64,000 bases of DNA, from positions 1 to 64,000 of the forward strand of contig JANXOP010000207.1 in assembly GCA_025357755.1 (NCBI GenBank), written 5' to 3'. This document shows, piece by piece, positions 26,434 to 36,071 of this stretch (positions within the stretch are counted from its first letter, which is position 1; every line of letters begins with the position of its first letter). The DNA is from Kofleriaceae bacterium (lineage in GTDB: Bacteria; Myxococcota_A; Polyangia; Haliangiales; Haliangiaceae). The notes beneath the pieces were generated by a model that saw only the letters and a list, made by a program, of their open reading frames with translations, made no database searches and had not been told where the DNA came from. The position numbers were made by a program, and so were the translations under genes.

Positions 26434-27042
26434 TCACTGGCAGTGAGCGAACGTCTCGGTTTGACACGTACAGCCGTGTAGATCGCAGGTGCAGTTCGAA
26501 CCGGTGTAGACCGGATCGCAATCCGTGCGCGCGACGCAAGCGCCCTCGCTCGCGAGCGTGGCGCAAGCAGCTTGCATCGTCTTGGACTGACAATTCTCGA
26601 ACGACGGCACGAAGTTCGGCGGTTGATTCACCGGGCCCGTGTAGAGCGACGTGCAGTCGTCGTGCTCCGAGCACGTCTGAGCATCGAGGTTCGCGCACGC
26701 ACCGTGCAACATGGTGGACGGCATATCCCAGCAGCCCCAGAACACGGGATGCGCGGCGCTGTCGTCTTGATACGCGGCGTGACAACTCGCGGTCGCGAGG
26801 CATTGCGTCTCGGTGAGCGAGTCGCACGCGCCGTAGCACGTGCCCCAGTCGGGCTGAATTCCGGCGGCCGCCGGGCAAGGCCCGCACGACGCGTCACACG
26901 TCGTGCCGAACGACTGGCATTGGCCGGTCGAAGGATCTCGATACAGGATCGCGGCGATGTCGGCGCCCGCCTGAAGGCAGTGCTGGTTGTTGTCTGCGAC
27001 GCAGCCACCTACGACGATCAGAATCAAGCCGAGGCGCTTCAT
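26434..27042 (-). CDS. Cys-rich lipoprotein
   Basis: A 202-aa protein with signal peptide and lipobox (MKRLGLILIVVGGC) and about 22 Cys in the mature part, in repeated clusters (CDASCGPC, CYGACDS, CSEHDDC, CTCDLHGCTC). It should be exported and disulfide-rich, anchored to the outer membrane. This type is typical of Myxococcota surface proteins. Function unknown. Convergent with the small lipoprotein gene at 25905. Confidence 0.8.
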   Translation of the reverse strand: MKRLGLILIVVGGCVADNNQHCLQAGADIAAILYRDPSTGQCQSFGTTCDASCGPCPAAAGIQPDWGTCYGACDSLTETQCLATASCHAAYQDDSAAHPVFWGCWDMPSTMLHGACANLDAQTCSEHDDCTSLYTGPVNQPPNFVPSFENCQSKTMQAACATLASEGACVARTDCDPVYTGSNCTCDLHGCTCQTETFAHCQ

Positions 27043-27245
27043 AGGCTGAGATGGAGCAAGGTTCGAGCCGTTGGAAGTAGGCGAAAGTATATCGCCCAGT
27101 CTCAGTTTTTCGTGATGCTGCGTCCCGATTCGTCGGATCGTCGCGCGCGTGCAAGCTCCGCCACCGGATGTCAGAGACTCGTCACGACACGGCCTGAATC
27201 GTACGGATCGCGCGACTCGTCGGACGGCACCGAATGTGCTGACAG

Positions 27246-28160
27246 GTGAGCATGCGCTATTTGCCAGTGCTGCTGCTCGCCGCCTGCACCGCGAGCTACG
27301 GCGATCTCGAGCTCGATGCCGAGCCCGGAGTGGTCGGCGTTGGCCTGACGGCTTCGTACACGGTCATGCAGCACAGTTGCCTCGGAGATTGCTGGACCGA
27401 AGCTCCTAGCGCGTTGACAGCGACGATCCATTCAGGTTCGGCCGTGACCGTCGATGTCGTCGACCTCGCCCTCGGCTCGTTCGCGGTGACGGGTGTGGCG
27501 CCGGGCTCCGGTTCGGTGCTCGTGACTGGCGACGGAGACGTGTCGACCATCCTCACGTTCTCGGTCGAGCCGGTGGCTGCGACGACGCTGTTCGTTCACC
27601 GACCAATCAACGCCACCGACGAACCCCTCAGTGATGTCACGGGTGCGGTCAACGTGTTTGCGGGAACGACGTTTCCAATTAGCCAAGCGAACGTCAGCGC
27701 TGGGAATGGTCCTCTCGGTGGCAATGCGCCGCTCGTGTTCGATCCCGGAACTACGCGCGCGAGCTTCTACCCCACGTGCGACTGCGTGGCGACCGGCACG
27801 GCCGTCGGACGCGGCACGATCACGGCGCCGCTCGCGCAGCTGCCGGTGACGGTGGTCGACGGATCCGCGATCGCCGAGTTCTCGTTCGGCGAGACAGGCT
27901 CGACGCTGGTGCTGCCGAGCTCGTATGACGGCACCGACCGTTTGCTGTTTCCGACGGATAGCGCCGGCGATCCGATCCTTGGCGCGGGACCCGATGCGAT
28001 ATTCACGGTCGGCGATCCCTCGATCGTGGGGCTCGGCTCGAACGGAGTGCTGCACGGAGTGCTGCATACGATCAGCTTGGTCCCGCTGCGTCCCGGCACG
28101 ACGTCACTCGACATCACGTGGGGCAACGTCCACAAGACGTACACGGTGGTCAGCGGCTGA
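27246..28160 (+). CDS. lipoprotein with Ig-like beta-sandwich repeats
   Basis: A 304-aa protein. It has a short signal peptide and lipobox (LPVLLLAAC), then a Thr/Val/Gly-rich, strand-rich mature part with Ig-like spacing (VTVDVVDLALGSFAVTGVAP, GSVLVTGDGDVSTILTFSV, PGTTSLDITWGN). Starts at GTG 27246 or ATG 27252 are equally possible. Probably a surface or periplasmic protein; no specific family recognised. Confidence 0.72.
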   Translation: MSMRYLPVLLLAACTASYGDLELDAEPGVVGVGLTASYTVMQHSCLGDCWTEAPSALTATIHSGSAVTVDVVDLALGSFAVTGVAPGSGSVLVTGDGDVSTILTFSVEPVAATTLFVHRPINATDEPLSDVTGAVNVFAGTTFPISQANVSAGNGPLGGNAPLVFDPGTTRASFYPTCDCVATGTAVGRGTITAPLAQLPVTVVDGSAIAEFSFGETGSTLVLPSSYDGTDRLLFPTDSAGDPILGAGPDAIFTVGDPSIVGLGSNGVLHGVLHTISLVPLRPGTTSLDITWGNVHKTYTVVSG

Positions 28161-28312
28161 GCCCGGCGCCATTTTTTCGAAGACGCCGCGGACACGCTGA
28201 GCCGAGGATGGTCACGCGGTCTCCGCCACGAAGCTCGCATCAGCCGAAGGCCCGCACACCGAGACACGACGACCGAGACCGCATCCCACCGGTTCGACGA
28301 CGGCTTCGACGA

Positions 28313-29536
28313 TCACCGCGGCTTGTCGAGCGAATCGATCGCGGCAACCAGGGCTTCCAAGGAAGCGCCGCATTCGGTCGCGTGCGACGAGCGGACGCAC
28401 TTCAGCACCACGTCGATCGCACCGTCCAGCCGTGTCCACTTGTCGAGATTCATGGATTGCAGCGTCGCCTGCGCGTGGTCCCATGCCGTCTCGAGCTCGC
28501 TGGCGCTCGAGGTTGCAGCCGCGATCTCACCCGAGTGAACGAGGTCGCGCATCGTCAGTGCGAGGTGCCGAAACGTGGACAAGTCTCCGAGCGGTCGATC
28601 CACGGACACGGAAGCGACCGCTTGTTGTTGGAGCGCCGCACGGCGCCACTTGTAGCCAACCGCGCCCGCGCCCAGCAGCAGCACCACCACCGCGACAACT
28701 TGCCAGACGACATTGCGTCCCTTGGTCTCAGGCGGCTCTGGTTTCAGCGGATCGGCGCTGGCATCGCGCTGTGTGACGACGAGGTAGATGACCACCGCGA
28801 GAATCGCAACGAGGAATGCGGCGCTCGTCGCGGTCGCACCGAGACCGAGCCCGCCGTTCTCACGCGATTGCGAGAGGTAGTCGCCGAGCGATGCACCCAG
28901 GGGCCGAGTGAGGATGTAGGCGATCCAGAACGCGAGCACAGCGTCGAGCCCGGCTCGCCACGCGACCGCGGCAGCGGCGATGACGCCGAGCACGATCAGG
29001 CCGGTCACGAGATATCCAAGGCCGAGCTTCTCGGCCATCAGGTCGCCGGTGGCCGTGCCGAGGGCAAACGTGAAGAGGATCGCTAGCCAGTAGAAGAGCT
29101 CCCTTCGCGCGGAGAAGATCGAATGAATCGAGAGCGTCTTTTCGGTCGCGTACCAGGCAGAGAACGTGAGACCGAGTGCGACACTGAAGATCACCGCACT
29201 GCCCTCGAGCGGAAACTTCAAACTGTCCGTCAGGATGTCGGTCAGCAGTGTACCGAACACGCTGATCAAGACGACCGCGAGCCAGTAGACGCCCGGTACG
29301 TACTTCTTGGTCTTGAACTGCACGACGAGCGCAACGAACAGCGCGGCCCCCGCAGCGATCGCCGTGCCCTGCAGCCCAAGGCCGAGGTTGACGTTCAAGA
29401 AATCCGAGACGGTCTCACCGACGGTCGTGCAGAGAACCTTGATGATCCAGAAGAAGACGGTCACCTGAGGAACTTTGCTCGACAGGATGGAGCGAACCTC
29501 TCGAGTGGCTATCGTTTCGGTGGTCATCTCGCACAT
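28313..29536 (-). CDS. COG4705-type polytopic membrane protein
   Basis: A 407-aa protein. Residues about 25-280 hold eight to ten transmembrane helices with repeated motifs typical of COG4705 membrane-anchored proteins (VPQVTVFFWIIKVLCTTVGE, FWIAYILTRPLGASLGDYL; note the paired TxGE/T-GD signatures in each repeat). The C-terminal 110 residues are soluble and helical. COG4705 has no established function, though it is often seen near metal-stress genes; here the arsenic locus is 0.4 kb away on the same strand. ATGs at 29536 and 29527 are both possible. Confidence 0.78.
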   Translation of the reverse strand: MCEMTTETIATREVRSILSSKVPQVTVFFWIIKVLCTTVGETVSDFLNVNLGLGLQGTAIAAGAALFVALVVQFKTKKYVPGVYWLAVVLISVFGTLLTDILTDSLKFPLEGSAVIFSVALGLTFSAWYATEKTLSIHSIFSARRELFYWLAILFTFALGTATGDLMAEKLGLGYLVTGLIVLGVIAAAAVAWRAGLDAVLAFWIAYILTRPLGASLGDYLSQSRENGGLGLGATATSAAFLVAILAVVIYLVVTQRDASADPLKPEPPETKGRNVVWQVVAVVVLLLGAGAVGYKWRRAALQQQAVASVSVDRPLGDLSTFRHLALTMRDLVHSGEIAAATSSASELETAWDHAQATLQSMNLDKWTRLDGAIDVVLKCVRSSHATECGASLEALVAAIDSLDKPR

Positions 29537-29582
29537 GGACGTATCACGACCACGTCGGCACGCGAGCGGCGCGTCGCGCTAT

Positions 29583-29812
29583 CGCAGTTCGTTAGAATTC
29601 GCCACGGAGCCCGAGACGAGCACCGAGCCCGACGGTGCCGCGAGTACGGTGGGAGCTAACGTCGCGTGACGATGTGACTTGTTGTAGTCGTCCGCCGCGC
29701 TCGGAGCGCTTGCGATGTCCCAGATCGTGTTGCTGATCACCGCACCGACGGCGGCCAACGTTAAGAAGTCGCCAGCGCACGGCGTGTCCCTGCTCGATGA
29801 TCTCCAGGAGCG
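29583..29812 (-). pseudogene. possible truncated membrane or secreted protein remnant
   Basis: One minus-strand frame reads a plausible protein end (CAGDFLTLAAVGAVISNTIW, then DIASAPSAADDYNKSH and a Gly/Ser/Val tail) but meets a stop upstream before any start codon. The hydrophobic stretch and the DIASAP..AADDYN block look like the C-terminus of a larger protein whose 5' part is lost. Weak evidence. Confidence 0.35.
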
Positions 29813-29910
29813 TCATGCGTGCCCGATGGTGTTGAACGCGAGTGACATGGCGAGCTGGCATCTCGTGCGGCCCTGGCGACATCGTCAACTCTAGCCCGTC
29901 TCTGGCGTTG

Positions 29911-30642
29911 CTATTCTTTCGCGCCGACGCCGACGGCGGGCTTCAGCGCGCCTAGCTCGCGTCGCTCCTTCTCCTCGCTGTATCGGGTGTTCAAGACCTC
30001 GACGTTGTCGCGCAAGAGCAGCGTGAACCGGAACAGCTCCTCCATCACGTCGACGACGCGATCGCGATAGCTCGACGGCTTCATCCGGCCCTCCGCGTCG
30101 AACTGCTCGAACGCCTTCGGCACCGAGGACTGGTTCGGGATCGTGAACATGCGCATCCAGCGCCCGAGCAAGCGCATCTGATTCACGGCGTTGAAGGACT
30201 GGCTCCCGCCGGAGACTTGCAACACCGCGAGCGTGCGGCCCTGGGTCGGGCGGACCGCGCCATCGCTCAACGGGATCCAGTCGATCTGGTTCTTGAACGC
30301 TGCGGTCATCGCGCCGTGTTGTTCGGGCGAGACCCAAACGTGCGCTTCGGACCACAGCGTGGCCTCTCGCAGTTCCTTGACCTTCGCGAGCTCGAACGAG
30401 GCGCGATCGAAGACCGGCAACCCTTCGGGCCGAAAGATCCGCACCTCGCAGCCGAAGGCGGTCAGGACCCGACCGCACTCTTCAGCGAGATAGCGGCTGA
30501 AGCTCTTCGGCCGCAGGGATCCGTAGAGAATGAGGACTCGCGGGGGATGACCGCTCGGTGCTTTCGCGAATGTCGCGAACGTCGCGAGCGGGTCGTGAAG
30601 TGGAAGGTCGCCTTCGATCGGGTTGTCAGGTGGATTGGTCAT
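29911..30642 (-). CDS. arsH: ArsH, NADPH-dependent FMN reductase
   Basis: A 243-aa flavoprotein of the ArsH family, which oxidises trivalent organoarsenicals and reduces quinones. Visible: flavodoxin-like phosphate-binding loop [11 protein letters not shown] (about 47-57), [19 protein letters not shown] (about 110), [20 protein letters not shown] (about 137) and [15 protein letters not shown] (about 163), all characteristic. The ATG at 30642 is chosen because it overlaps the acr3 stop by 4 bp. Last gene of the arsR-acr3-arsH operon. Confidence 0.92.
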   Translation of the reverse strand: MTNPPDNPIEGDLPLHDPLATFATFAKAPSGHPPRVLILYGSLRPKSFSRYLAEECGRVLTAFGCEVRIFRPEGLPVFDRASFELAKVKELREATLWSEAHVWVSPEQHGAMTAAFKNQIDWIPLSDGAVRPTQGRTLAVLQVSGGSQSFNAVNQMRLLGRWMRMFTIPNQSSVPKAFEQFDAEGRMKPSSYRDRVVDVMEELFRFTLLLRDNVEVLNTRYSEEKERRELGALKPAVGVGAKE

Positions 30643-31682
30643 CGTGCTCCGAAGAACCGCTTCTTGGCCCACAGCGACGCGTGAACCAGGCCGAGCATCA
30701 CCGGCACCTCGACGAGCGGTCCGATGACGGCCGCGAACGCAACGCCGCTATGAATCCCGAACGTCGCGACGGCCACGGCGATCGCGAGCTCGAAGTTGTT
30801 GGAGGCGGCGGTGAACGACAGGGTGGCGGTCTGTTCGTAGTCCGCGCCCGCGCGCTTGCTGAGGAAGAACGACGCCGCGAACATCACGACGAAGTAGATG
30901 AGGAGTGGAATCGCGATGCGGATCACGTCGACCGGCAGCTCGACGATCGAGTCGCCCTTGAGCGAGAACATGATCACGATCGTGAACAGCAGGGCGACGA
31001 GCGTGAGCGGACCGATGCGCGGGACGAAGTTGGTGCGATACCACTCGGCTCCCTTCGAACGCACGAGCAGCTGCCGCGTGACGAACCCCGCCGCGAACGG
31101 AATGCCGAGATAGATGCCGACGCTCTTCGCGATCTCGAGCATCGAGATCTCGACGACCGCGCCGTGGAGGCCCAGCCAGCGTGGCAGCACCGTCGCGAAG
31201 ACATAGGCGTAGACGGGAAAGAACAGCACCTGAAACAGCGAGTTGAACGCGACGAGGCTCGCGCAGTAGTCCGTGTCGCCCTTCGCGAGATCGTTCCACA
31301 CGATCACCATCGCGATGCAGCGCGCGAGGCCGATCACGATCAGCCCGATCATGTAGTCGGGGTGGTCGGGCAGGAACACGACCGCGAGCACGAACATCAG
31401 CACGGGACCGATGACCCAGTTCTGGACGAGCGAGAGCAGCAAGATGCGCTTGGCGTGGAAGATCTTGCCGAGCTCCTCGTAGCGGACCTTCGTGAACGGC
31501 GGGTACATCATCAGGATGAGCCCGACCGCGATCGGAATCGACGTGGTCCCGACGCTCAGTCGATCGAGCGTGTGCGGCAGCGCTGGCACCAGATTCCCGA
31601 GCGCGACGCCGATCACCATCGCGGCGAAGATCCAGACCGTCAGGTAGCGATCGAGAAACGAGAGGTTGCGCGACACGCTCAT
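30639..31682 (-). CDS. acr3: Acr3-family arsenite efflux permease
   Basis: A 347-aa inner-membrane protein with about ten transmembrane helices. Family marks include [20 protein letters not shown] at the N-terminus, [16 protein letters not shown] (about 138; Acr3 usually has a conserved Cys at this position, and here the Cys is in ARCIAMV) and [19 protein letters not shown] near the end. It exports As(OH)3 using the proton gradient. The ATG at 31682 overlaps the arsR stop by 4 bp; a start two codons upstream is possible. Confidence 0.93.
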   Translation of the reverse strand: MSVSRNLSFLDRYLTVWIFAAMVIGVALGNLVPALPHTLDRLSVGTTSIPIAVGLILMMYPPFTKVRYEELGKIFHAKRILLLSLVQNWVIGPVLMFVLAVVFLPDHPDYMIGLIVIGLARCIAMVIVWNDLAKGDTDYCASLVAFNSLFQVLFFPVYAYVFATVLPRWLGLHGAVVEISMLEIAKSVGIYLGIPFAAGFVTRQLLVRSKGAEWYRTNFVPRIGPLTLVALLFTIVIMFSLKGDSIVELPVDVIRIAIPLLIYFVVMFAASFFLSKRAGADYEQTATLSFTAASNNFELAIAVAVATFGIHSGVAFAAVIGPLVEVPVMLGLVHASLWAKKRFFGAR

Positions 31683-32047
31683 TTGCACGCGTCCGGTCCG
31701 CAGTTCTTCTTGAGCCGAGCATGATCGACGCGTAGCCCGCGCTCGGTACCGAACGTCTTGGTGAGGACGGCGAGCACGTTCGTCACGGCCTCGGTCTCTT
31801 GATCGGTGATCCGATAGTAGACCCAGGTTCCGTCTCGCCGACTATCGACGACGCCTGACGACTTGAGGATCCCGAGCTGACGCGAACAATTCGGCTGGCT
31901 CAGGCCGAGCGCAGCTTCGACGTGACACACGCAGAGCTCGCCGTGAGAGAGCAGGGCGATGATCCGGAGCCGGGTCTCGTCGCCGAGTGCACGAAAGAGC
32001 TTCGTCAGCGGACGGACGTCATCGAGCTCGGTTGCACTGGTCAGCAC
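31679..32047 (-). CDS. arsR: ArsR-family arsenic-responsive repressor
   Basis: A 122-aa winged-helix repressor: [20 protein letters not shown] at the N-terminus, [23 protein letters not shown] containing the ELCVCH metalloid-binding Cys pair, a recognition helix, and the wing segment [14 protein letters not shown] further CGPDACK at the C-terminus adds two Cys. As(III) binding releases the protein from the operator. A GTG start at 32047 is used because the only close ATG is out of frame. It heads the operon with acr3 and arsH. Confidence 0.92.
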   Translation of the reverse strand: MLTSATELDDVRPLTKLFRALGDETRLRIIALLSHGELCVCHVEAALGLSQPNCSRQLGILKSSGVVDSRRDGTWVYYRITDQETEAVTNVLAVLTKTFGTERGLRVDHARLKKNCGPDACK

Positions 32048-32052
32048 GGCAT

Positions 32053-32070
32053 GTATATATCACGATATAC
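32053..32070. promoter_or_regulatory. ArsR operator-like dyad in a 25-bp divergent control region
   Basis: An inverted repeat GTATAT-6 bp-ATATAC, AT-rich in otherwise GC-rich DNA, fills the 25 bases between the start codons of arsR (32047, minus) and arsC (32073, plus). ArsR repressors typically bind AT-rich dyads of this kind. Its position would let one bound ArsR control both directions. Confidence 0.6.
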
Positions 32071-32072
32071 GC

Positions 32073-32480
32073 ATGTCGGAAAGCAAGGGCATTCTGTTCC
32101 TGTGTGTCGCGAACTCCGCGAGAAGCCAGATGGCCGAGGGCCTTGCCCGGCTGCGCTTCGGGTCATCGCGTTCGATCCAGAGTGCAGGCAGCACACCTTC
32201 CAGCGTGAACCCATATGCCGTCGAGGTGATGCGCGAGCTCGGGATCGAGCTCGCGGGGCAGCACTCCAAATCGGTCGAGACGATCGATCCTGCATCCGTC
32301 GCTACGGTGATCACGCTATGCGCCGAGGAGGTCTGCCCGGTGTTTCTAGGCCACGTGGAGCGGCTGCACTGGCCGATCGCGGATCCCGCGAGTCACGACC
32401 CTTCGCTCTCTCGAGCTCAGATGCTCGCGCGGTTCCGCGAGGCGCGAGACGAGCTTCGTTCTCGCATCGAAACGCTGTGA
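32073..32480 (+). CDS. arsC: thioredoxin-type arsenate reductase
   Basis: A 135-aa protein of the low-molecular-weight phosphatase fold: the P-loop CVANSARSQ (CX5R, about residues 10-16) near the N-terminus, a second pair of Cys in [10 protein letters not shown] (about 83-88) used to relay the disulfide, and the DPxx general acid region around [10 protein letters not shown]. It reduces arsenate to arsenite, which Acr3 then exports. The frame is open further upstream but the ATG at 32073 matches the family. Divergent from arsR. Confidence 0.92.
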   Translation: MSESKGILFLCVANSARSQMAEGLARLRFGSSRSIQSAGSTPSSVNPYAVEVMRELGIELAGQHSKSVETIDPASVATVITLCAEEVCPVFLGHVERLHWPIADPASHDPSLSRAQMLARFREARDELRSRIETL

Positions 32481-32634
32481 GCGTGAGCGACGGGCCCTCG
32501 GGTGATGGACCTTCGTGCCGGCCGGTCGCGAGCTGCTTCGCAGGACGGAGCTCACAGAGGAGCCATCGCTAGTGCGCTTTTCGTGCTCGCGCGTTGCGCA
32601 GCGGCGCTGAAGTAAGGATGCAGCGCGAAATCGC

Positions 32635-34989
32635 GTGTCGCCTCTGGTACAAGCGGCTGTGATCTACGCGCTCCGGATCGGCGAAATTCCGCTCGAGACT
32701 GGTCATGCCATCGCGTACCTGTCGGTCGACGAAGCAGGCATGGTCGCGCCGGTGATCGCGGAGAGCGACGAGGCCGGGTTGCGCGAGATCGTCGCCGCTG
32801 CCCGCGGCCGCGAGGTCATCTGCGAGGAGGCGCTCGGCCGCGCCGCGCGTCGGCTCGGGTTGCGCGCGCAGCCGCTACCACCGTGGACCCGTGTCCCTCG
32901 CGCCGAGCTCGCGACGGTGCTCAACCTCGGCGCGAACGCGCTCGAGCCCGCGGCGATGGTAGCGGTCAGCCCGGCCTTGTTCGCGGCAGCCCAGCTCGTC
33001 GAGCTGCAACCCTGGTCGTGGTTGCTCAACCGCGATGCGATCGACTTCGAGATCTCGATACCGGGTCGGCCACCCCGGACCTTCGAGGGCTGCGTGATGG
33101 GCGCGGGCGGCCAAGAGTACGGCGTCGCCTTGTACGACGCACCCGGCTCGCTCGCTCGGCTGGCCAAGGCGAGCCAGCGCGGGCAACTCGCCGACGTCCA
33201 CGCGATCGACGCCTACGGATTCACGATCGACGATGGACCGGCGTGGGTCACCGACGCGGTCGCCGAGGCGTTCGGCATCGGGTTGGCGATCACGCCGATC
33301 CGTTTGCGGGGCGGCCGGGTACGCGCGCCGAGCCTCGATGATCTGACGTTGATGGCGAGCGCGGCGGCAGCAGCGGCACACCTGACGCCGCAGCATCGCG
33401 AGCACGTCGCCACGATCGAGATCGGCGAGACGAAGGTCGTGGCGACCGCGACCGTGCGCGAGGCGCGCGTGAAGGCGCGGCGGCCGCGGGTGAGCGTGAG
33501 CGAAGCAGTCCTAACGGGGCCGAACGCGTACTGCGAGACGCTCGGGATCTCGGTGCCGTCGCTCGCGAGCGTTCGCGATCACCGCGACGCCACCACCTAC
33601 GCGCTGCTGATCGTCGCGTTGCTCGAGCGCGGTGGTCCGCTCACGCTAGAACAGGCCGCGGTGCGCTTCGAGGCCGCGGGGATCGACGATGCCGACTCCG
33701 CGCTGCAGGCGCTCAAGCGCTGCCGACCGGCGCGCCCGCCGATCTATCGCGATGGCGAGGCGTACGCCCTCGATGCGCGCGACGCGGAGGTCGACCGGTG
33801 TGCGTTCCGCCTCGGGCTGCGACCGCCGAAGCCGAGCCGCCCGCGCGCGCCACCGCCGGCGCCGCGACCGAGCCCGAGTACGCGCCTGACCGTGGCCGAG
33901 CTCGACGAGGGCTGGCGCGACGCGAACCTCGCGAGCTGGTCGGCGCAGCGAATCGCGTTGGCCGTGCTCGACGCGCACGATAGCCCCTTGGCGCCCGAGG
34001 AGGTCGTCGCGTTCGTGTCGGCGCGCACGAAGTGGCACCGGCTCGAGCCCAATGCGACGACGTTCCGCCGCACCGGCGCGGCGGTCGCGGTGGGCGACGA
34101 CCACACGTGGACCATCGTCGCGGGGGCGCCCGAGCTCGTCATGGCCCGAGATGCCGTGCGTGACGCGATCGATCGAGCGCGCCGAGCTCCGTTGCGCTCG
34201 ACCACGGCGGAGATCGAAGCAAGTCGACAGGCCGCCGAGCAACGCCGCGCGGCCCACGCGGCCGAGCTCTCCGCACTGCATCGCGTGCTCGTGCACGCGT
34301 ACCCGCTGAAGGCTCCGAAGGCGGTCGTGCTCGTGGACCTCGATACGCGCGAGCTCACGACGCTGGTGGGGCCAGAGCTCGCGGACATCGGCGCACGCAT
34401 GACTGCCTACGACGTGATCGCGGGTGTCGAGATCCGTACGATGCTCCGAGCCCTCGGCGTCGATCCGGTTGATCGGCGGCTCGCCGAGCTCGGGCCGCCG
34501 CAGAAATCGATCCGGAACCACCGGTCCGGAGCGACGTTGAAGATCACCACCGCGATGTTGATCTCGGGCTCGTGTGGGATCCCTCGTCCGCTCGGAACCG
34601 ACAAGCAACTTCGCGGCTACACCGACGCCCAGCTGCGTCGCCGGCTCGAAGCGGACGCGAAGTCACTCTTCGCGCTCCACGCCTACGGCCGCTTGCATGG
34701 CGGCGTGCGCCTGCGCCGAGGTTCGATCGACGAGATGTTCCCGGCGCCGTGGCTGCATCGCGACGAACCGATGTTCTACAACATGATCCGGCAGGCTCGA
34801 GCTCTAGGCATCGCGATCGAGGCCGTGGTCGGCGCGGCGCCCGGCTGGGACCAGCCGTGGGAGCGCGTGGAGAGACTCGTGGTCGAGCAGGGAGCTAACG
34901 AGTACCAGCTCTTCCTCGTCGACGAACGTGGCCGGGTGATCAACGAGCGCGACGTCCAGCTCGCGCGCCTCGAGACCGCGATCCACTGA
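32635..34989 (+). CDS. large protein with DUF6930/DUF7309-like segment
   Basis: A 784-aa cytosolic protein. Residues about 115-215 (LQPWSWLLNRDAIDFEISIP, GCVMGAGGQEYGVALYDAPG) resemble the DUF6930/DUF7309 type. A central Pro/Arg-rich linker (about 400-420) joins a second half with helical segments and a short basic/Ala-rich helix (about 520-550). No catalytic motif recognised. The GTG at 32635 lacks a good ribosome-binding site; a GTG at 32659 is an alternative. The stretch 32481-32634 before it shows nothing notable. Confidence 0.65.
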   Translation: MSPLVQAAVIYALRIGEIPLETGHAIAYLSVDEAGMVAPVIAESDEAGLREIVAAARGREVICEEALGRAARRLGLRAQPLPPWTRVPRAELATVLNLGANALEPAAMVAVSPALFAAAQLVELQPWSWLLNRDAIDFEISIPGRPPRTFEGCVMGAGGQEYGVALYDAPGSLARLAKASQRGQLADVHAIDAYGFTIDDGPAWVTDAVAEAFGIGLAITPIRLRGGRVRAPSLDDLTLMASAAAAAAHLTPQHREHVATIEIGETKVVATATVREARVKARRPRVSVSEAVLTGPNAYCETLGISVPSLASVRDHRDATTYALLIVALLERGGPLTLEQAAVRFEAAGIDDADSALQALKRCRPARPPIYRDGEAYALDARDAEVDRCAFRLGLRPPKPSRPRAPPPAPRPSPSTRLTVAELDEGWRDANLASWSAQRIALAVLDAHDSPLAPEEVVAFVSARTKWHRLEPNATTFRRTGAAVAVGDDHTWTIVAGAPELVMARDAVRDAIDRARRAPLRSTTAEIEASRQAAEQRRAAHAAELSALHRVLVHAYPLKAPKAVVLVDLDTRELTTLVGPELADIGARMTAYDVIAGVEIRTMLRALGVDPVDRRLAELGPPQKSIRNHRSGATLKITTAMLISGSCGIPRPLGTDKQLRGYTDAQLRRRLEADAKSLFALHAYGRLHGGVRLRRGSIDEMFPAPWLHRDEPMFYNMIRQARALGIAIEAVVGAAPGWDQPWERVERLVVEQGANEYQLFLVDERGRVINERDVQLARLETAIH

Positions 34990-35239
34990 GCGAGCACCTC
35001 TATCTTCGCCGATGTTTCGAGCGCAGTTTTGGTTTCAGGCGTCTCGAGCTTGGCGTCGAAAGGTGGAGTCGTATCGCTAGCGGCACCTCAGCGTCGGTGT
35101 GGTCAACGAGAGGGACGACGTCGAGATCGTCGAACACTCCATGCCGGTCGAAGAGGGCGGCTGAGCTCGCTGGTGTGGTTGCCGAGAAATGAGGCAACGC
35201 GTTCCGGCCGCAACAAGGGAAGCCGGTGAGGTCGTGAGG

Positions 35240-35560
35240 TCAGCGCGTGGTCGACAGCGGCTGTGCCGCCGCTTCCAGCTGCCGCCGCGCCGCCTTGGGG
35301 TGACGAAAGAGCTCGCCCAGCGCGTAGGCCACGGCGCGTGGGATCTCGTGCTTGCCGGTTTCCCACCGGGAGACCGACTCGACCGAGACGCCGAGCAACC
35401 CGGCAAGCTCACCTTGGCCGAGCTCGGCAAACTTGCGCACGAGCTTGAACTCACCGCCCGATCGAATGCCGCGCTCGACGTACTCTGCTGCGGTGTGGCG
35501 CAGGTGCTCGTCGACCTCGTCGAGCGTGTAAACGATTTCGCCTTTCCACTGTCGTGCCAT
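35240..35560 (-). CDS. HTH antitoxin (MqsA/Xre-like)
   Basis: A 106-aa protein with a central Xre-type helix-turn-helix (VRKFAELGQGELAGLLGVSV, then ESVSRWETGKHEIPRAVAYA) as in MqsA-family antitoxins. It follows the DUF4258 toxin gene by 9 bp on the same strand, the toxin-first order seen in such pairs. It probably neutralises the toxin and represses the operon. GGAGG lies just before the start. Confidence 0.78.
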   Translation of the reverse strand: MARQWKGEIVYTLDEVDEHLRHTAAEYVERGIRSGGEFKLVRKFAELGQGELAGLLGVSVESVSRWETGKHEIPRAVAYALGELFRHPKAARRQLEAAAQPLSTTR

Positions 35561-35569
35561 GGAGTCCTC

Positions 35570-35797
35570 CTAGAAAATCGTGACGACGATCAGATTGGCT
35601 TCGATGGCGACGGCCAGCGTCAGGTCTTCACCGTCCGTATCCGTGCCGCCGCTGACCTTCCACGTGTCGCGATCGGCCTGGTAAGCCGCCGTGGTAGCCG
35701 TGGCGATGGCGCTGAGAATGTCGCCACCCGTCACGTTGCGGTCGCGCATTCGCGAGCGGGCGTGCTCGGTCACCTCGATATCGCCCCGTGCCGCCAT
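35570..35797 (-). CDS. DUF4258-family toxin
   Basis: A 75-aa protein of the small DUF4258 family: VTEHARSRMRDRNVTGGDIL with the H-x(2)-R-x(2)-R pattern, then DTWKVSGGTDTDGEDLTLAVAIEANLIVVTIF forming the C-terminal strands. Members are predicted RNase-fold toxins related to RelE/MqsR. The length is normal. It forms an operon with the HTH gene downstream. Confidence 0.78.
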   Translation of the reverse strand: MAARGDIEVTEHARSRMRDRNVTGGDILSAIATATTAAYQADRDTWKVSGGTDTDGEDLTLAVAIEANLIVVTIF

Positions 35798-35839
35798 CAG
35801 CTTGATGCGATCGAGCGCAGAACTAAGGTGATTCGAATT

Positions 35840-35890
35840 TGACGTGTCGTCAATAAAAAAATAGACGTTTCATCAAGTTTACTGACGCGT
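35840..35890. promoter_or_regulatory. AT-rich control region with dyads upstream of toxin-antitoxin pair
   Basis: Upstream of the DUF4258/HTH operon lies an AT-rich stretch with the perfect dyad TGACG-TGT-CGTCA (35840-35852) and the palindrome GACGCGTC near 35883-35890. They resemble autoregulatory operators of HTH antitoxins. Promoter boxes could not be fixed. Confidence 0.38.
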
Positions 35891-36071
35891 CTGCGTGGCA
35901 GCGCATCGCCGGCCAGCCACAGCAGCGGGGCGTAATCCTGCCCGCCAAGCCGTTTGAATCTAGAAGGTTGAAGGTTCTACGCAACTTCGAGCATCAGGTG
36001 CCGATACCGCGCCTATGCAAGACAACTGAACCGCATCAACAAGCTGCTGGGAATCTGGCTCTACACCCGCC

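Noticed and set aside
29592-29888. A 98-aa minus-strand gene
   Set aside because: This frame is Arg/His-rich noise; a neighbouring frame of the same strand shows the plausible protein end instead.
30558-31724. A 388-aa plus-strand frame rich in Asp/Glu/His/Arg
   Set aside because: It is antisense to acr3. Its repetitive charged composition is the usual shadow of a membrane protein gene.
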